This document shows, one piece after another, positions 1-7,054 of a DNA stretch of 64,000 bases. Location: NCBI GenBank assembly GCA_002030045.1, contig LQBI01000031.1, forward strand, positions 124,001 to 188,000. Direction: 5' to 3'. A program made the translations under genes and the position numbers. The DNA comes from Candidatus Aegiribacteria sp. MLS_C. GTDB lineage: Bacteria > Fermentibacterota > Fermentibacteria > Fermentibacterales > JCC-6. The notes under the pieces were generated by a model. It searched no databases. It was not told the DNA's origin and worked only from the letters and a program-made list of their open reading frames with translations. Every line of letters begins with the position of its first letter. Position 1 is the stretch's first letter.

Positions 1-908
1 GTGTCCATGATGTTCGGATCCTCAGGAGCCAGCTCGCTTGCCATAAGTGCTATCTCAACCGCCCGTTCAGGATGGAGCTTCCTGATGGCCAGCTCCCACG
101 CGAGACCGTTGAGGTCCTGGGCGTCCGGCTCTCCGGAGGCCAGGTAGTCCTCCATGATGTCAAGGGCGTAATCAGCCTCCGGGTATCCCGCGTCTATGTA
201 CACCGGGAACACGAACCACATGCACCACTTGGAGTATATCCTCCCCAGGTCGCCGATGGGGTCCCGGGCGTCGGCGACCCTTATGTCAACGAGCAGGTCG
301 CTGCTTCCCTGGTAGCCGCCGTCCCGGCGGTAGACCACCAGGGCCGCAGACTGCCTTCCCCTGCTGTCGCCGCCGGCCGCATCGCCCGCCGCCAGGGCCG
401 CAAGGAGCCTGTCCCCCAGCGGTCCCTGATCGCTCAGGAAGGCGTCCTCCATCTCCTGCACAACTTCGGGGCCGGTCAGGATGTTGCCCTGTATGGCGTA
501 GCCGGGACCGGTAACGCTCCCGGCCCAGTCGATGGTACCGCTTCCGGTGAAGGAGGCGGAGCCGCCCCTTGCATCGACTATCCCCAGCTGCCTCACAGAG
601 CTGTCCGGATCCGAGGAGATCAGGCTGTCCAGGGTCTCCTGTGCGGAGGTACCGGTCATGAGCAGCCCGACTCCCAGAGGTCCGAACATCGCATTGGTCT
701 GCGCCTGGGTGGCGACGGCACCCGCCCCGGGTTCTCCCCAGGGTACTATGTAGCCCACGTCCAGCACCTTCGACGCCACTCCCACTCCCAGCTCACCGGT
801 AAGGGTGTCGATGGCCACGATGGAGAAGGTGGAAGTGTAGATCTCCCCGGGAAAGCCTTCGCACGCCGGCGGGAAGGCCAGCACCAGAACAGGCAGAAAA
901 TGGATCAT
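1..908 (-). CDS. DUF1028 family secreted protein (3' end off window)
   Basis: The minus-strand frame is open from the ATG at 908 to the window edge (302 codons), so the C-terminus is missing. The N-terminus is a short hydrophobic signal-like segment. It is followed by the conserved DUF1028 pattern: STFSIVAIDTLTGELGVGVA, then VPWGEPGAGAVATQAQTN, a QGNIL motif and an AAGGDSRGRQSAAL motif. DUF1028 proteins resemble Ntn-hydrolases, but their substrate is not established. The last ~90 visible residues look helical and TPR-like, as in the long members of the family. A GGGAG sequence lies about 10 nt upstream of the ATG. Function beyond the family name is unknown. Confidence 0.9.
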   Translation of the reverse strand, partial: MIHFLPVLVLAFPPACEGFPGEIYTSTFSIVAIDTLTGELGVGVASKVLDVGYIVPWGEPGAGAVATQAQTNAMFGPLGVGLLMTGTSAQETLDSLISSDPDSSVRQLGIVDARGGSASFTGSGTIDWAGSVTGPGYAIQGNILTGPEVVQEMEDAFLSDQGPLGDRLLAALAAGDAAGGDSRGRQSAALVVYRRDGGYQGSSDLLVDIRVADARDPIGDLGRIYSKWCMWFVFPVYIDAGYPEADYALDIMEDYLASGEPDAQDLNGLAWELAIRKLHPERAVEIALMASELAPEDPNIMD

Positions 909-924
909 CGGGAACACGCTCCCT

Positions 925-1098
925 TCAAAGTCCTGCCACGGCCAGCCTCCCGGCCATCCTCCGGCTGAGCAGCACCATCAGGACGGCAAGAAGAGGGGAG
1001 ACCGTCATGGAAATGCCAAGCTGGAGTATTATAATGACGAACCATTCCTTATCCAGATTGACCTCTGGAACCCCGTCATTCCACAGTCTCAACCGCAA
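925..1098 (-). CDS. possible small one-helix membrane ORF
   Basis: A 57-codon frame starts at TTG 1098 and reads an acidic stretch followed by two hydrophobic runs (FVIIILQLGISM and LLAVLMVLL) and an Arg-rich tail, stopping 17 nt before the DUF1028 start. No convincing ribosome-binding site precedes it, and a TAG lies two codons upstream of the TTG. It may be a remnant or chance. The rest of 909-1276 holds nothing I can support. Confidence 0.2.
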   Translation of the reverse strand: MRLRLWNDGVPEVNLDKEWFVIIILQLGISMTVSPLLAVLMVLLSRRMAGRLAVAGL

Positions 1099-1276
1099 TT
1101 CCGGCTACGGGAAATGAATACATCGAACCGAAGCTTGTGTCCGAGGTGAGCCGATGAACAATCCCCGAAACAGGGACCTGGTATTTCGGAATGCTATTCT
1201 TCGGCCCGACCGAAGGGAGGGACTGCCTGATCGGATCTGAACAGGGGGTCAGTGTCGTGCCCCGGGGTTCGGATCG

Positions 1277-1651
1277 TCAGCAGCCTCCGCATTTCACGGC
1301 CATTATGACCACAACCGCAACCACCCCCAGGACGAGGAGCCAGAGTATTCCCATGAAGGAGCCGCAGCATCCGCAGCCGGTGCTGTTGATTGCCTGCTGG
1401 ATACCCTGCTGACCTTCCTCGGAAGGGGATCCCTCGAAAACACCGTCCTCCGAATCCCTCAGCTTGGGACCCGGATCATGGGAGGGTTTGGAGAAGAGAC
1501 CCGACTTGCCGCCGGGCCTCCTCTTCGATCCGCCCACCGAGAAGAAGGGTTTCTTGCTGCTCCGACCGGTACCGGAGGAACCGGATTTGAAACCGGAGAA
1601 GGAGAAACCCTTGCTGGAGCCCTTCGACGATCCCGACCTTGTCTTCTTCAA
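1277..1651 (-). CDS. Ser/Gly/Lys-rich protein with C-terminal membrane helix
   Basis: 124 residues. Residues 1-60 are low-complexity Ser/Gly/Lys (GSSKGSSKGF), the middle is acidic, and the end has a Cys-rich turn (GCGCCGS), one transmembrane helix (ILWLLVLGVVAVVVIMAV) and a final CGGC. The start is TTG at 1651; a GGAGG lies 7 nt upstream and the frame has no ATG or GTG further back, which decides the start. The topology suggests a tail-anchored protein with a basic, flexible soluble part. I do not recognise a family. Confidence 0.6.
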   Translation of the reverse strand: MKKTRSGSSKGSSKGFSFSGFKSGSSGTGRSSKKPFFSVGGSKRRPGGKSGLFSKPSHDPGPKLRDSEDGVFEGSPSEEGQQGIQQAINSTGCGCCGSFMGILWLLVLGVVAVVVIMAVKCGGC

Positions 1652-1985
1652 TCCTGGACCTCCATCGTTAGCTTCGGCATCAGAATGGATACTAGACTTG
1701 ACCCTTTTGGGTCCAGACCGGGAACTAATCCTGTCCCCGTGCGATATTCCAGTTGCAGACCCGATGGATCGAAATCCTTCAGGACCAGAACCCGGTCTGC
1801 AGAACGGCTGGCGGGCCGTTAACCCAATGGCAACTCGCCATGAGGGTCGGGGCGGTTTCGGTGCAACCCCGGAATTCCCCTCCCCGCCCGGACCATTACG
1901 GTCCGCCGGCCATGATCATCTTCAACACACGGTACATATACGGGAACAAATTCCCTTGACCGGAGTTAGATATATGACGCGAGAA

Positions 1986-2137
1986 ACCTCACCGGGGAAG
2001 GGTCCGGAAAACTGGAAGCGGTTGGAAGAACTCTCCTCCTCTCGAGAGCTGACTGGTACGGCGGAACGGGTCCATCTCCGGTGAGGTCATCATCACCGCC
2101 CCGGGACACCTCCACTCCGGGGCGGTCCTTCTTTATT
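1986..2137 (+). ncRNA. candidate structured small RNA ending in intrinsic terminator
   Basis: The segment is closed by a 13-bp stem (1986-1998 with 2075-2087, one G-U pair) around about 76 nt, which contains a further CTCTC/GAGAG hairpin. Nine nt later comes a strong terminator with its T-rich tail on the plus strand. No protein-coding gene on the plus strand ends here, so the terminator needs another transcript to serve. I cannot assign an RNA family; it lacks the conserved SRP, RNase P and tmRNA core sequences. The preceding 1652-1985 shows no gene. Confidence 0.4.
2096..2137 (+). terminator. intrinsic terminator
   Basis: CCGCCCCGG (2096-2104) pairs with CCGGGGCGG (2117-2125), loop of 12 nt, followed by TCCTTCTTTATT. 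The pyrimidine tail is on the plus strand. In the minus direction the stem also lies just after the lipoprotein stop at 2139, but without a T tract. Confidence 0.7.
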
Positions 2138-2138
2138 A

Positions 2139-3011
2139 CTACCTGTTGACCAGGACGCAGTCCTCAAGGCCGACAAGTCCGAAGGACTCGCCGGCGATTG
2201 TTCCCCTGATCCTGACACCGTCCCTCGACGCCACCATGGCCGAATCGCTCGTTTCCGGGATCGCCCCCGTCATCTCGCAGGCCACGTACTTGGTGTAGAT
2301 GTCACCGGACCCGGCAAGGTCCACCCTGACCGTAACGCCGTAATCCGTTGTGGAAGTCGTGGTCGAGTGGTAGTAACCCTCCACCACGACCCGGCGGCCG
2401 ATCCACGTGTTGAAGAGTTCGTGGAACTCAGCGACAGGGATAGGCGTCGTACCGTTGCAGGCATAGGGGCTCGTCGCGGTACCGGGAGCCGCCTCCTCCG
2501 CACCCTGGACAAGCGAGGCACCGGTGAGCATCAGGTCCCCAGTCCAGTAGTAGTCCACGGTGCCGCGTACCGTGAGCAGCCGGTCCCCGCCCACCGGAAC
2601 TCCCTGGACGGAGTCGAAGGCGAACGTGGCCAGCTCCTGGTCGCCACCGGGAGTTCCCACAAGGGCTACCTCATCCTCGATCGTCATGCTGTCGCCGTAG
2701 AAGATGCCGGGATATCCCTGCAGCGTTACCTCGAGTCCGTCCCAGGCGAAAAAGGCCTCATAGAGGGCGGCTGCACCCACCGGCGTATCTGCCGTTACCT
2801 CGGCCGGATCAAGCTTGCCCTCGGGGTAGAGGGGTTCAGGGGCAGCAGGTTCCTGTCCGGTATCCTGCTCCTGCATCGAAGCGGTCTCCGTGCTGTCCGG
2901 AGCCTCGAGTACTCCGGTGTCTCCGGAAGAATCCCCGTCGTCCTCAGGACCTCCTCCGCACGCCGGGACCATGAGCACCAGAAAAGCCATCGCAACCGCA
3001 GTTCTCTTCAT
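2139..3011 (-). CDS. lipoprotein with two OB-like domains
   Basis: 290 residues. The signal sequence ends in a lipobox (MVPAC, Cys about residue 18), so it should be lipid-anchored. A Glu/Asp/Ser-rich linker to about residue 60 follows. Two copies of a domain of roughly 90-100 residues then come: each starts with a short helix (VGAALYEAFFAWDG; VAEFHELFNTWIG), continues with strands around a VTLQGYP or VVVEGYY motif, and ends in VRGTV or IRGTI. This layout resembles the small OB-fold domains of bacterial periplasmic proteins. It is a monocistronic gene with its own ATG. Ligand and role are unknown. Confidence 0.7.
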   Translation of the reverse strand: MKRTAVAMAFLVLMVPACGGGPEDDGDSSGDTGVLEAPDSTETASMQEQDTGQEPAAPEPLYPEGKLDPAEVTADTPVGAAALYEAFFAWDGLEVTLQGYPGIFYGDSMTIEDEVALVGTPGGDQELATFAFDSVQGVPVGGDRLLTVRGTVDYYWTGDLMLTGASLVQGAEEAAPGTATSPYACNGTTPIPVAEFHELFNTWIGRRVVVEGYYHSTTTSTTDYGVTVRVDLAGSGDIYTKYVACEMTGAIPETSDSAMVASRDGVRIRGTIAGESFGLVGLEDCVLVNR

Positions 3012-3255
3012 TTCTTTCCTTCCTGATCTGCTGAGTTTTGCAGGAGGATTCTAAGTCCGCCGTGACCGGGCTGCAAGCTGCCCGGCGGAAGAATGCTTGA
3101 CCCTGAATTCGGGGCTCCGTATCCTATTCCGTGTGAGCGGGGAAGGAAGAGGTCGGGTGCGGGTACGGCACGGTTCTGGCGAGGGAAAGTGCGGAGGATG
3201 CGAAGGGGTACCAGTTCCGAAGGGAGTCATTCCTTCCGGCACCCTTTCCTGCCCG

Positions 3256-3366
3256 GTGTAACGGTGCCGTGTCTACAGATACCTCTTCGTAAGGGACGAG
3301 CCCCCGGGCAGGTGTCCCGTATGCGGCGCATCCAGCGACAGGTTCGAGGAATTCACCAGTGAGTGA
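3256..3366 (+). pseudogene. decayed rubredoxin-like zinc/iron ribbon
   Basis: One frame reads V-stop-RCRVYRYLFVRDEPPGRCPVCGA and then SSDRFEEF before a stop. It aligns closely with the rubredoxin-like domain pattern YRCxxCGYxxxGDEPPxxCPVCGA. However, the second metal Cys is Tyr (TAC), two conserved Gly are Arg (AGA, AGG) and the expected Tyr before the first Cys is TAA. Three of the four changes are G-to-A relative to the expected codons. No start codon is available in frame. I read it as a dead gene; a rare frameshifted or unusual protein is less likely. Confidence 0.5.
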
Positions 3367-3379
3367 CGGGCGGTGGGGA

Positions 3380-3601
3380 ATGTTGTACCTGAACGCGGCC
3401 GCATTGCTGCTGGCGGTTTCCGGGGTCTTCGGCGTCAGCAGGGTCAGGGGCGGAGGTCCGTTACGTTTCCGGATCGCGGAAAGGATACTGGACTAGGCAA
3501 CACTGGGCGGTCTGAACATGGAGCAGGTGACCGGGCTGCTGGCCAGGCTGAGCCTGCAGGATGCCCCGGAGCCTTTAATGGATGCCATGGGTTTGAAGTG
3601 A
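3380..3601 (+). pseudogene. short membrane ORF interrupted by in-frame TAG
   Basis: An ATG at 3380 after GGTGGGG opens a 38-codon frame with one hydrophobic helix (YLNAAALLLAVSGVFGV) and a basic tail, stopped by TAG at 3494. The same frame continues without another stop to TGA at 3599 and reads protein-like sequence (MEQVTGLLARLSLQDAPEPL). If the TAG was once TGG, the product was about 73 residues. It could instead be two tiny unrelated ORFs. Together with the preceding ribbon remnant it makes 3250-3600 look like a decaying segment. Confidence 0.3.
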
Positions 3602-3612
3602 GGGAGGTTCGA

Positions 3613-4038
3613 ATGGGATCGGAATCGCGGATCGAAGGCATTCTGGTGCCGGCGCTGACCGCAGTCCTGTTCCTGTCGGGTTGCGGCGGGGGGGAAGGCT
3701 CTTCCGAATCAGCTGAAGTAATACTTGAGGAGAGCGGCACGATAGAGGAGCGGGATACCCCCGACCCTAACCACGGCGGTCTTGCCTACGACGGCTACAC
3801 CTTCGAGGCCGGGCAGCTCGACAGGATAACCGTGAGCGTCCGGGCGGAAGGTTTCGCTCCCCTGGTCAAGCTCTACGAGGTATCGACCGGCGCGCATCTG
3901 GCGGAATGGGACTCCCGGTACTCCCAGGAGCCCTCGCTTGCCTACACGATTGCCTCGAGGGGCTCCTACGAGGTAAGGATATACTCTCCAGACGGCGTTG
4001 ACGGCGAGTACTCCCTGGAGGTTACCCGCTCCCGCTGA
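3613..4038 (+). CDS. small lipoprotein with PPC-like beta-sandwich
   Basis: 141 residues from the ATG at 3613, which has AGGGAGG 5 nt upstream; longer in-frame starts have no such site. The signal peptide ends FLSGC, giving a lipidated Cys at about residue 22. Residues 55-141 fit the bacterial pre-peptidase C-terminal (PPC) pattern: YTFEAGQLDRITVSVRAEG, then a sandwich ending GSYEVRIYSPDGVDGEYSLEV. PPC modules are usually appended to secreted enzymes; here the domain stands alone on a lipid anchor. The same fold is repeated in the protein at 9443-11005. Confidence 0.75.
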   Translation: MGSESRIEGILVPALTAVLFLSGCGGGEGSSESAEVILEESGTIEERDTPDPNHGGLAYDGYTFEAGQLDRITVSVRAEGFAPLVKLYEVSTGAHLAEWDSRYSQEPSLAYTIASRGSYEVRIYSPDGVDGEYSLEVTRSR

Positions 4039-4054
4039 GGACCATTACGGAAAA

Positions 4055-4076
4055 GGGCGGAGCCGGAGCTCCGCCC
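4055..4076 (-). terminator. terminator shared by convergent genes
   Basis: GGGCGGAGC and GCTCCGCCC pair across a 4-nt loop. The AAAA on its left gives a TTTT tail in the minus direction, serving the peptidase gene that ends at 4097. It can also stop plus-strand transcription from the lipoprotein. Confidence 0.7.
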
Positions 4077-4096
4077 TCTCCCATTGACTGAAAGCA

Positions 4097-6508
4097 CTAC
4101 CTGCAGACTATCACCCTGCCGGTGTGGATACCGCCGGCCGGGTCCGCGGAGCGGATCATGTACACGCCCTGAGGCACTACGGAGCTGTCCCAGGTGATGG
4201 TGTGCTGACCCGCGGCCAGCGGGCCGGAATGGATTGTGGCCACCATCCTGCCCGCGGTGTCGTAGACGGACATGCTGAAGTCACCGGTGGCGGAGAGCGA
4301 GACCGGTATGGAGAGCAGTCCCGACACCGGGTTCGGCCATGGCGTGCCAACCGAGGTGACCATGGCGCCGGGTCCCTCACCGGTTCCCATGCCGTTGATG
4401 ACGCCCTCCGCGGGCAGGCAGTTGTGGGCGGTGACCATCCAGAGGATGTCGTTCAGACCACCGATGGGATCGAAGGTCAGGGTGACGCAGCCGGTGGAAT
4501 CGGTGACGCCGCTGGCCCAGAGGCTGTCGTGGTAGAGGCAGACGAGGGCGTTGTTCACCGGCGCCCTGGACAGGTCCACGTAGAAAGCTGCCTCGGTGGA
4601 TCCCACGGGCAAAGTGTAGGGTGGAACCACGGAGAGTTCCATCGGTACCTCCGTCCTCATGTCCATGGTCGGGTCGCCGAACCAGTGGAAGAGGTCGTAG
4701 GTCGTCTCTGCGTACCACTCCCAGCTTCCATAGGGGTTGAAGGGAGCCGCCACGTACATCTCCATCTTGGCGGTGGTGAGGGCCTGGCCCGCCAGGTAGT
4801 TGCCGGTGGGGTCGGTGTAGAGGGCCGGAGGTGTCGTGTACTGGTCGACGAAGGATTTGTGGTGTCCGTAGGTAAGGTAGTCGTTGAAGTAGCTGTAGCT
4901 TGAGGCAGTGGCGGCAAAGACCCCTACGGCGCCGCCCTCCATCCTGAAGAAGTTCTCGGCGAAGCAGTCGCCGGAGAACTGACCCGTGAGGCAGTTGGTG
5001 CTCATGACCATGGGGGTCATGTCGCCGTTGCTCAGGCTCGACAGGTTGCTGGTGTAGAACGGGGGATCGGCCCATCCGCTGATGGACCCGTGGTCGCGGT
5101 GCTGCACCAGGAACACCCCGCCGTTGATGGCGTCGGTGATGCCCGCGGCGTTGCCGTCCCAGACTATGTCTCCGGGTACCATCTGTCCGGCGCTGGGAAG
5201 GTCGCTCCTGTAATAGTAGGGGGGCGACTGGGAGGTGTCCTTCACGTACTCGCGCTGGACCTCCTTGCCGTAGATGTTCATGTAGGTGTCGCGGACGGTT
5301 TCCAGCGTGAAGCAGAACCAGCGGGTGGCGACGGTTCCCCCGTTTGCCTGCAGCATTCCGGCGGTGAGGACGTGTCCCCAGAAGTCCGGGTCCATGAGGG
5401 GATCGAACTGCCACTTGAGTATCTTGGCCTCGACTATGGGATAATGGCTGGTCGGCGTGACGAAGCGGCTGTGGAAGATGTCCGGGAAGTAATCGGAACC
5501 GTCGACGCAGACGTACCTGTTGTCGCTGTAGCACCCGGTGGGGGCGCTGTAGCTTGTGAGGTCCCCCTGGTCGCCCACGAAGAGGACGAAGCTGGGAGGT
5601 ATTACCCAGTTGTCGTAGGCGTCCTTGATGTAGTTGTAGATCTCGGTCTGGGACCAGCTGCCGGCGGCCACGACGGCGGTGAGGTAGCCCTGCCTCATCT
5701 TGGCCTCGATGAAGGCGTCCATCATGGTGTCCACGAAGTCGTCGCCTGCTATGATGAGCAGGTCGGCGGCGGTTATGTCCCTGGCCTGCCTTATGTTCGA
5801 AGCCCTTATCGCCTCTCCGGAAGGTATATGGATCGAGGAAGCGGCTTCTCCCAGTATGCTGGAATTGACAAGGGTCCTGTAGGTATTGCGGAAGAACCTG
5901 CTCAGAAGCCTGGGATCCACCTGCACGGAGCCTCCCAGGTCAACCGTCACTCGAAGCCTCGGGTGAACGGTCATTACCTGTGTGGCTGCATTCCAGCTGA
6001 AGGGAAGGACGGTGAAGCGTCCGATGTTGACACCCCTCATGACGCCGGCTTCCTCGAAGGCCGCGTCCTGCCGGGGATAGTTTCCCTGAGCGTACATCTC
6101 AGGAAGGTAGGTGAAGGGTACCGGGTCGTAGGAGTTGTCCGACGGAATCGGCTGCATCGGCGAAGGGGAGAACCCTTCCAGCACCACCGGTTCGCCGACG
6201 GGCTCGACGGATATCGAGACGTTCGGGGCATCCGGCAGGGCTGCCAGGAAGGAAACCTTGGGAAGCATCGGGGCGCCTTCCGTCTCGGCGTAGGGGGTCA
6301 TTGAAGGTACCGAAAGCACGCTGAAGGTCTTCCCCTGCTCCGTGAAGTCGGTGTAGAAGAACCCGGGCACGGTGATGTCGACCGTGAAACCCGAAGGAGT
6401 GCATTCCACGACCTCGAGGCTGGCGTGGCCGAGGTCGGTGATTCCGAAGTCGACCCATTCGGCCAGCGACAGGGAGGAAAGCGCTAGAAGGAGGATCAAA
6501 TGTTTCAT
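4097..6508 (-). CDS. gingipain-like C25 cysteine peptidase, secreted
   Basis: 803 residues, with a clear signal peptide (1-16). Residues ~20-235 match the gingipain propeptide style, with a VSFLAALPDAPNVSISV segment. The catalytic part spans about 245-620. It contains the His region LVQHRDHGSISGW (His470/His473) and the nucleophile region MSTNCLTGQFSGD (Cys506), as expected for family C25. An Ig-like stretch follows, and the last ~80 residues form a Por/FlgD-like sorting module (SVYDTAGRMVATIHSGP; GQHTITWDSS; QGVYMIRS). The AAGGAG site is 4-5 nt before the ATG. It is predicted to be exported and attached to or released from the cell surface; the natural substrate is unknown. Confidence 0.92.
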   Translation of the reverse strand: MKHLILLLALSSLSLAEWVDFGITDLGHASLEVVECTPSGFTVDITVPGFFYTDFTEQGKTFSVLSVPSMTPYAETEGAPMLPKVSFLAALPDAPNVSISVEPVGEPVVLEGFSPSPMQPIPSDNSYDPVPFTYLPEMYAQGNYPRQDAAFEEAGVMRGVNIGRFTVLPFSWNAATQVMTVHPRLRVTVDLGGSVQVDPRLLSRFFRNTYRTLVNSSILGEAASSIHIPSGEAIRASNIRQARDITAADLLIIAGDDFVDTMMDAFIEAKMRQGYLTAVVAAGSWSQTEIYNYIKDAYDNWVIPPSFVLFVGDQGDLTSYSAPTGCYSDNRYVCVDGSDYFPDIFHSRFVTPTSHYPIVEAKILKWQFDPLMDPDFWGHVLTAGMLQANGGTVATRWFCFTLETVRDTYMNIYGKEVQREYVKDTSQSPPYYYRSDLPSAGQMVPGDIVWDGNAAGITDAINGGVFLVQHRDHGSISGWADPPFYTSNLSSLSNGDMTPMVMSTNCLTGQFSGDCFAENFFRMEGGAVGVFAATASSYSYFNDYLTYGHHKSFVDQYTTPPALYTDPTGNYLAGQALTTAKMEMYVAAPFNPYGSWEWYAETTYDLFHWFGDPTMDMRTEVPMELSVVPPYTLPVGSTEAAFYVDLSRAPVNNALVCLYHDSLWASGVTDSTGCVTLTFDPIGGLNDILWMVTAHNCLPAEGVINGMGTGEGPGAMVTSVGTPWPNPVSGLLSIPVSLSATGDFSMSVYDTAGRMVATIHSGPLAAGQHTITWDSSVVPQGVYMIRSADPAGGIHTGRVIVCR

Positions 6509-6599
6509 CTTGCTCCTTAACGTTCTTGGTGTGTGTTCCCAACCGGTATAGAAGGAGTGTACGGGGCTGACGGTTACCGTTTTCGTCAGGATTATAAGA

Positions 6600-6830
6600 G
6601 ACTGCCGGGGTGAGGTAAAGTAAGATATTGCGAGTCAATCATATACAGTTATACAAATGTTTTTTCGAATCTTACAGTAATAGAACACGTTTGAATGTTA
6701 TGAATACATTTGATAAGGATTAAAACATGCTGTTTATACCCTCTATCATGAATGAGGAATTTAGAATGGCTATTAGCATTATTATTAGTAAAATTTTATA
6801 TTATCAGTGAAAATGTTCTCGAAGTATCTT
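6600..6830. other. AT-rich intergenic island
   Basis: About 230 nt are strikingly AT-rich against GC-rich surroundings, with runs such as TTATTATTAGTAAAATTTTATATTA split by stops in every frame. I find no gene in it. It lies between the divergent peptidase gene and the homocysteine operon, so it may hold promoters or upstream activating DNA, or be a scar of transfer. Confidence 0.5.
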
Positions 6831-6838
6831 CCAGGGCA

Positions 6839-6867
6839 TTGACCGCACCGGGACACTTGTCGAATAT
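6839..6867 (+). promoter_or_regulatory. candidate sigma-70-type promoter of homocysteine operon leader
   Basis: TTGACC (6839-6844), 17-nt spacer, GAATAT (6862-6867). The -35 is good and the -10 weak. The implied transcript would begin near 6875, directly at the base of the leader RNA structure that starts at 6880. Confidence 0.35.
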
Positions 6868-6891
6868 TCCCGGCTGATCGGAGGAGCAGTG

Positions 6892-6960
6892 ATGATACCA
6901 AACGCAACATGGAACTCCCGAATGATAATGCCCCGGCCCCGTCAGGGCGCTGCCGGGTAG
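6892..6960 (+). CDS. possible 22-residue leader peptide
   Basis: ATG 6892 has an excellent GGAGGAG 5 nt upstream and runs to TAG 6958-6960, two nt before the complementary strand of that ribosome-binding site. The peptide holds three Met including a Met-Ile-Met, and one Trp, so translation could in principle sense amino-acid supply for a methionine-related operon. It may equally be chance inside a structured RNA. Confidence 0.3.
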   Translation: MIPNATWNSRMIMPRPRQGAAG

Positions 6961-6985
6961 ACGCTCCTCCACACCTCCGCTGAAA

Positions 6986-7012
6986 CCCCGCAGCCTCTCT
7001 GCGGGGCTTTTT
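6986..7012 (+). terminator. intrinsic terminator ahead of homocysteine operon
   Basis: CCCCGCAG (6986-6993) pairs with CTGCGGGG (6999-7006) over a 5-nt loop, then CTTTTTC. It lies only 42 nt before the first operon start codon and after no complete plus-strand gene other than the tiny leader ORF, which is the position expected of an attenuator. Confidence 0.75.
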
Positions 7013-7054
7013 CGTTTCCGGGAAGAAGTTTTAACGGGATGAGCGGAGGTAGCG

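Larger units (their letters stand above)
6880..7012 (+). promoter_or_regulatory. attenuator-like RNA leader of homocysteine operon
   Basis: GGAGGAGC (6880-6887) is perfectly complementary to GCTCCTCC (6963-6970), forming an 8-bp closing stem. Inside it is a second hairpin, CCCGGC/GCCGGG (6932-6937 with 6952-6957), with an inner CCC/GGG. Directly after comes an intrinsic terminator, then the first operon gene at 7055. Closing stem, internal hairpin and terminator resemble a riboswitch or leader-peptide attenuator. I cannot match it to SAM-I, SAM-II, SAH, TPP or glycine consensus. The closing stem would also hide the ribosome-binding site of the small ORF inside. Confidence 0.45.

Noticed and set aside
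72-968. 298-codon plus-strand frame at the left edge
   Set aside because: It is a shadow of the DUF1028 gene on the minus strand, whose translation matches the family in detail.
1998-2020. GGTCCGGAA segment resembling the SRP RNA tip
   Set aside because: The downstream GGAAGCAGCC side and symmetrical helix 8 loop are missing and the segment is not at the hairpin tip.
1464-2084. 206-codon plus-strand frame
   Set aside because: Pro/Arg-rich sequence without a ribosome-binding site, crossing both the small membrane-protein gene and the hairpin RNA; no protein-like features.
5090-6304. 404-codon plus-strand frame opposite the peptidase
   Set aside because: Shadow with His/Gly/Val-rich low-information sequence; the C25 peptidase is intact on the other strand.
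6880-6970. SAM, SAH, TPP, glycine or cyclic di-GMP riboswitch upstream of the homocysteine operon
   Set aside because: None of the core consensus sequences is present; only the general stem-and-terminator layout is riboswitch-like.
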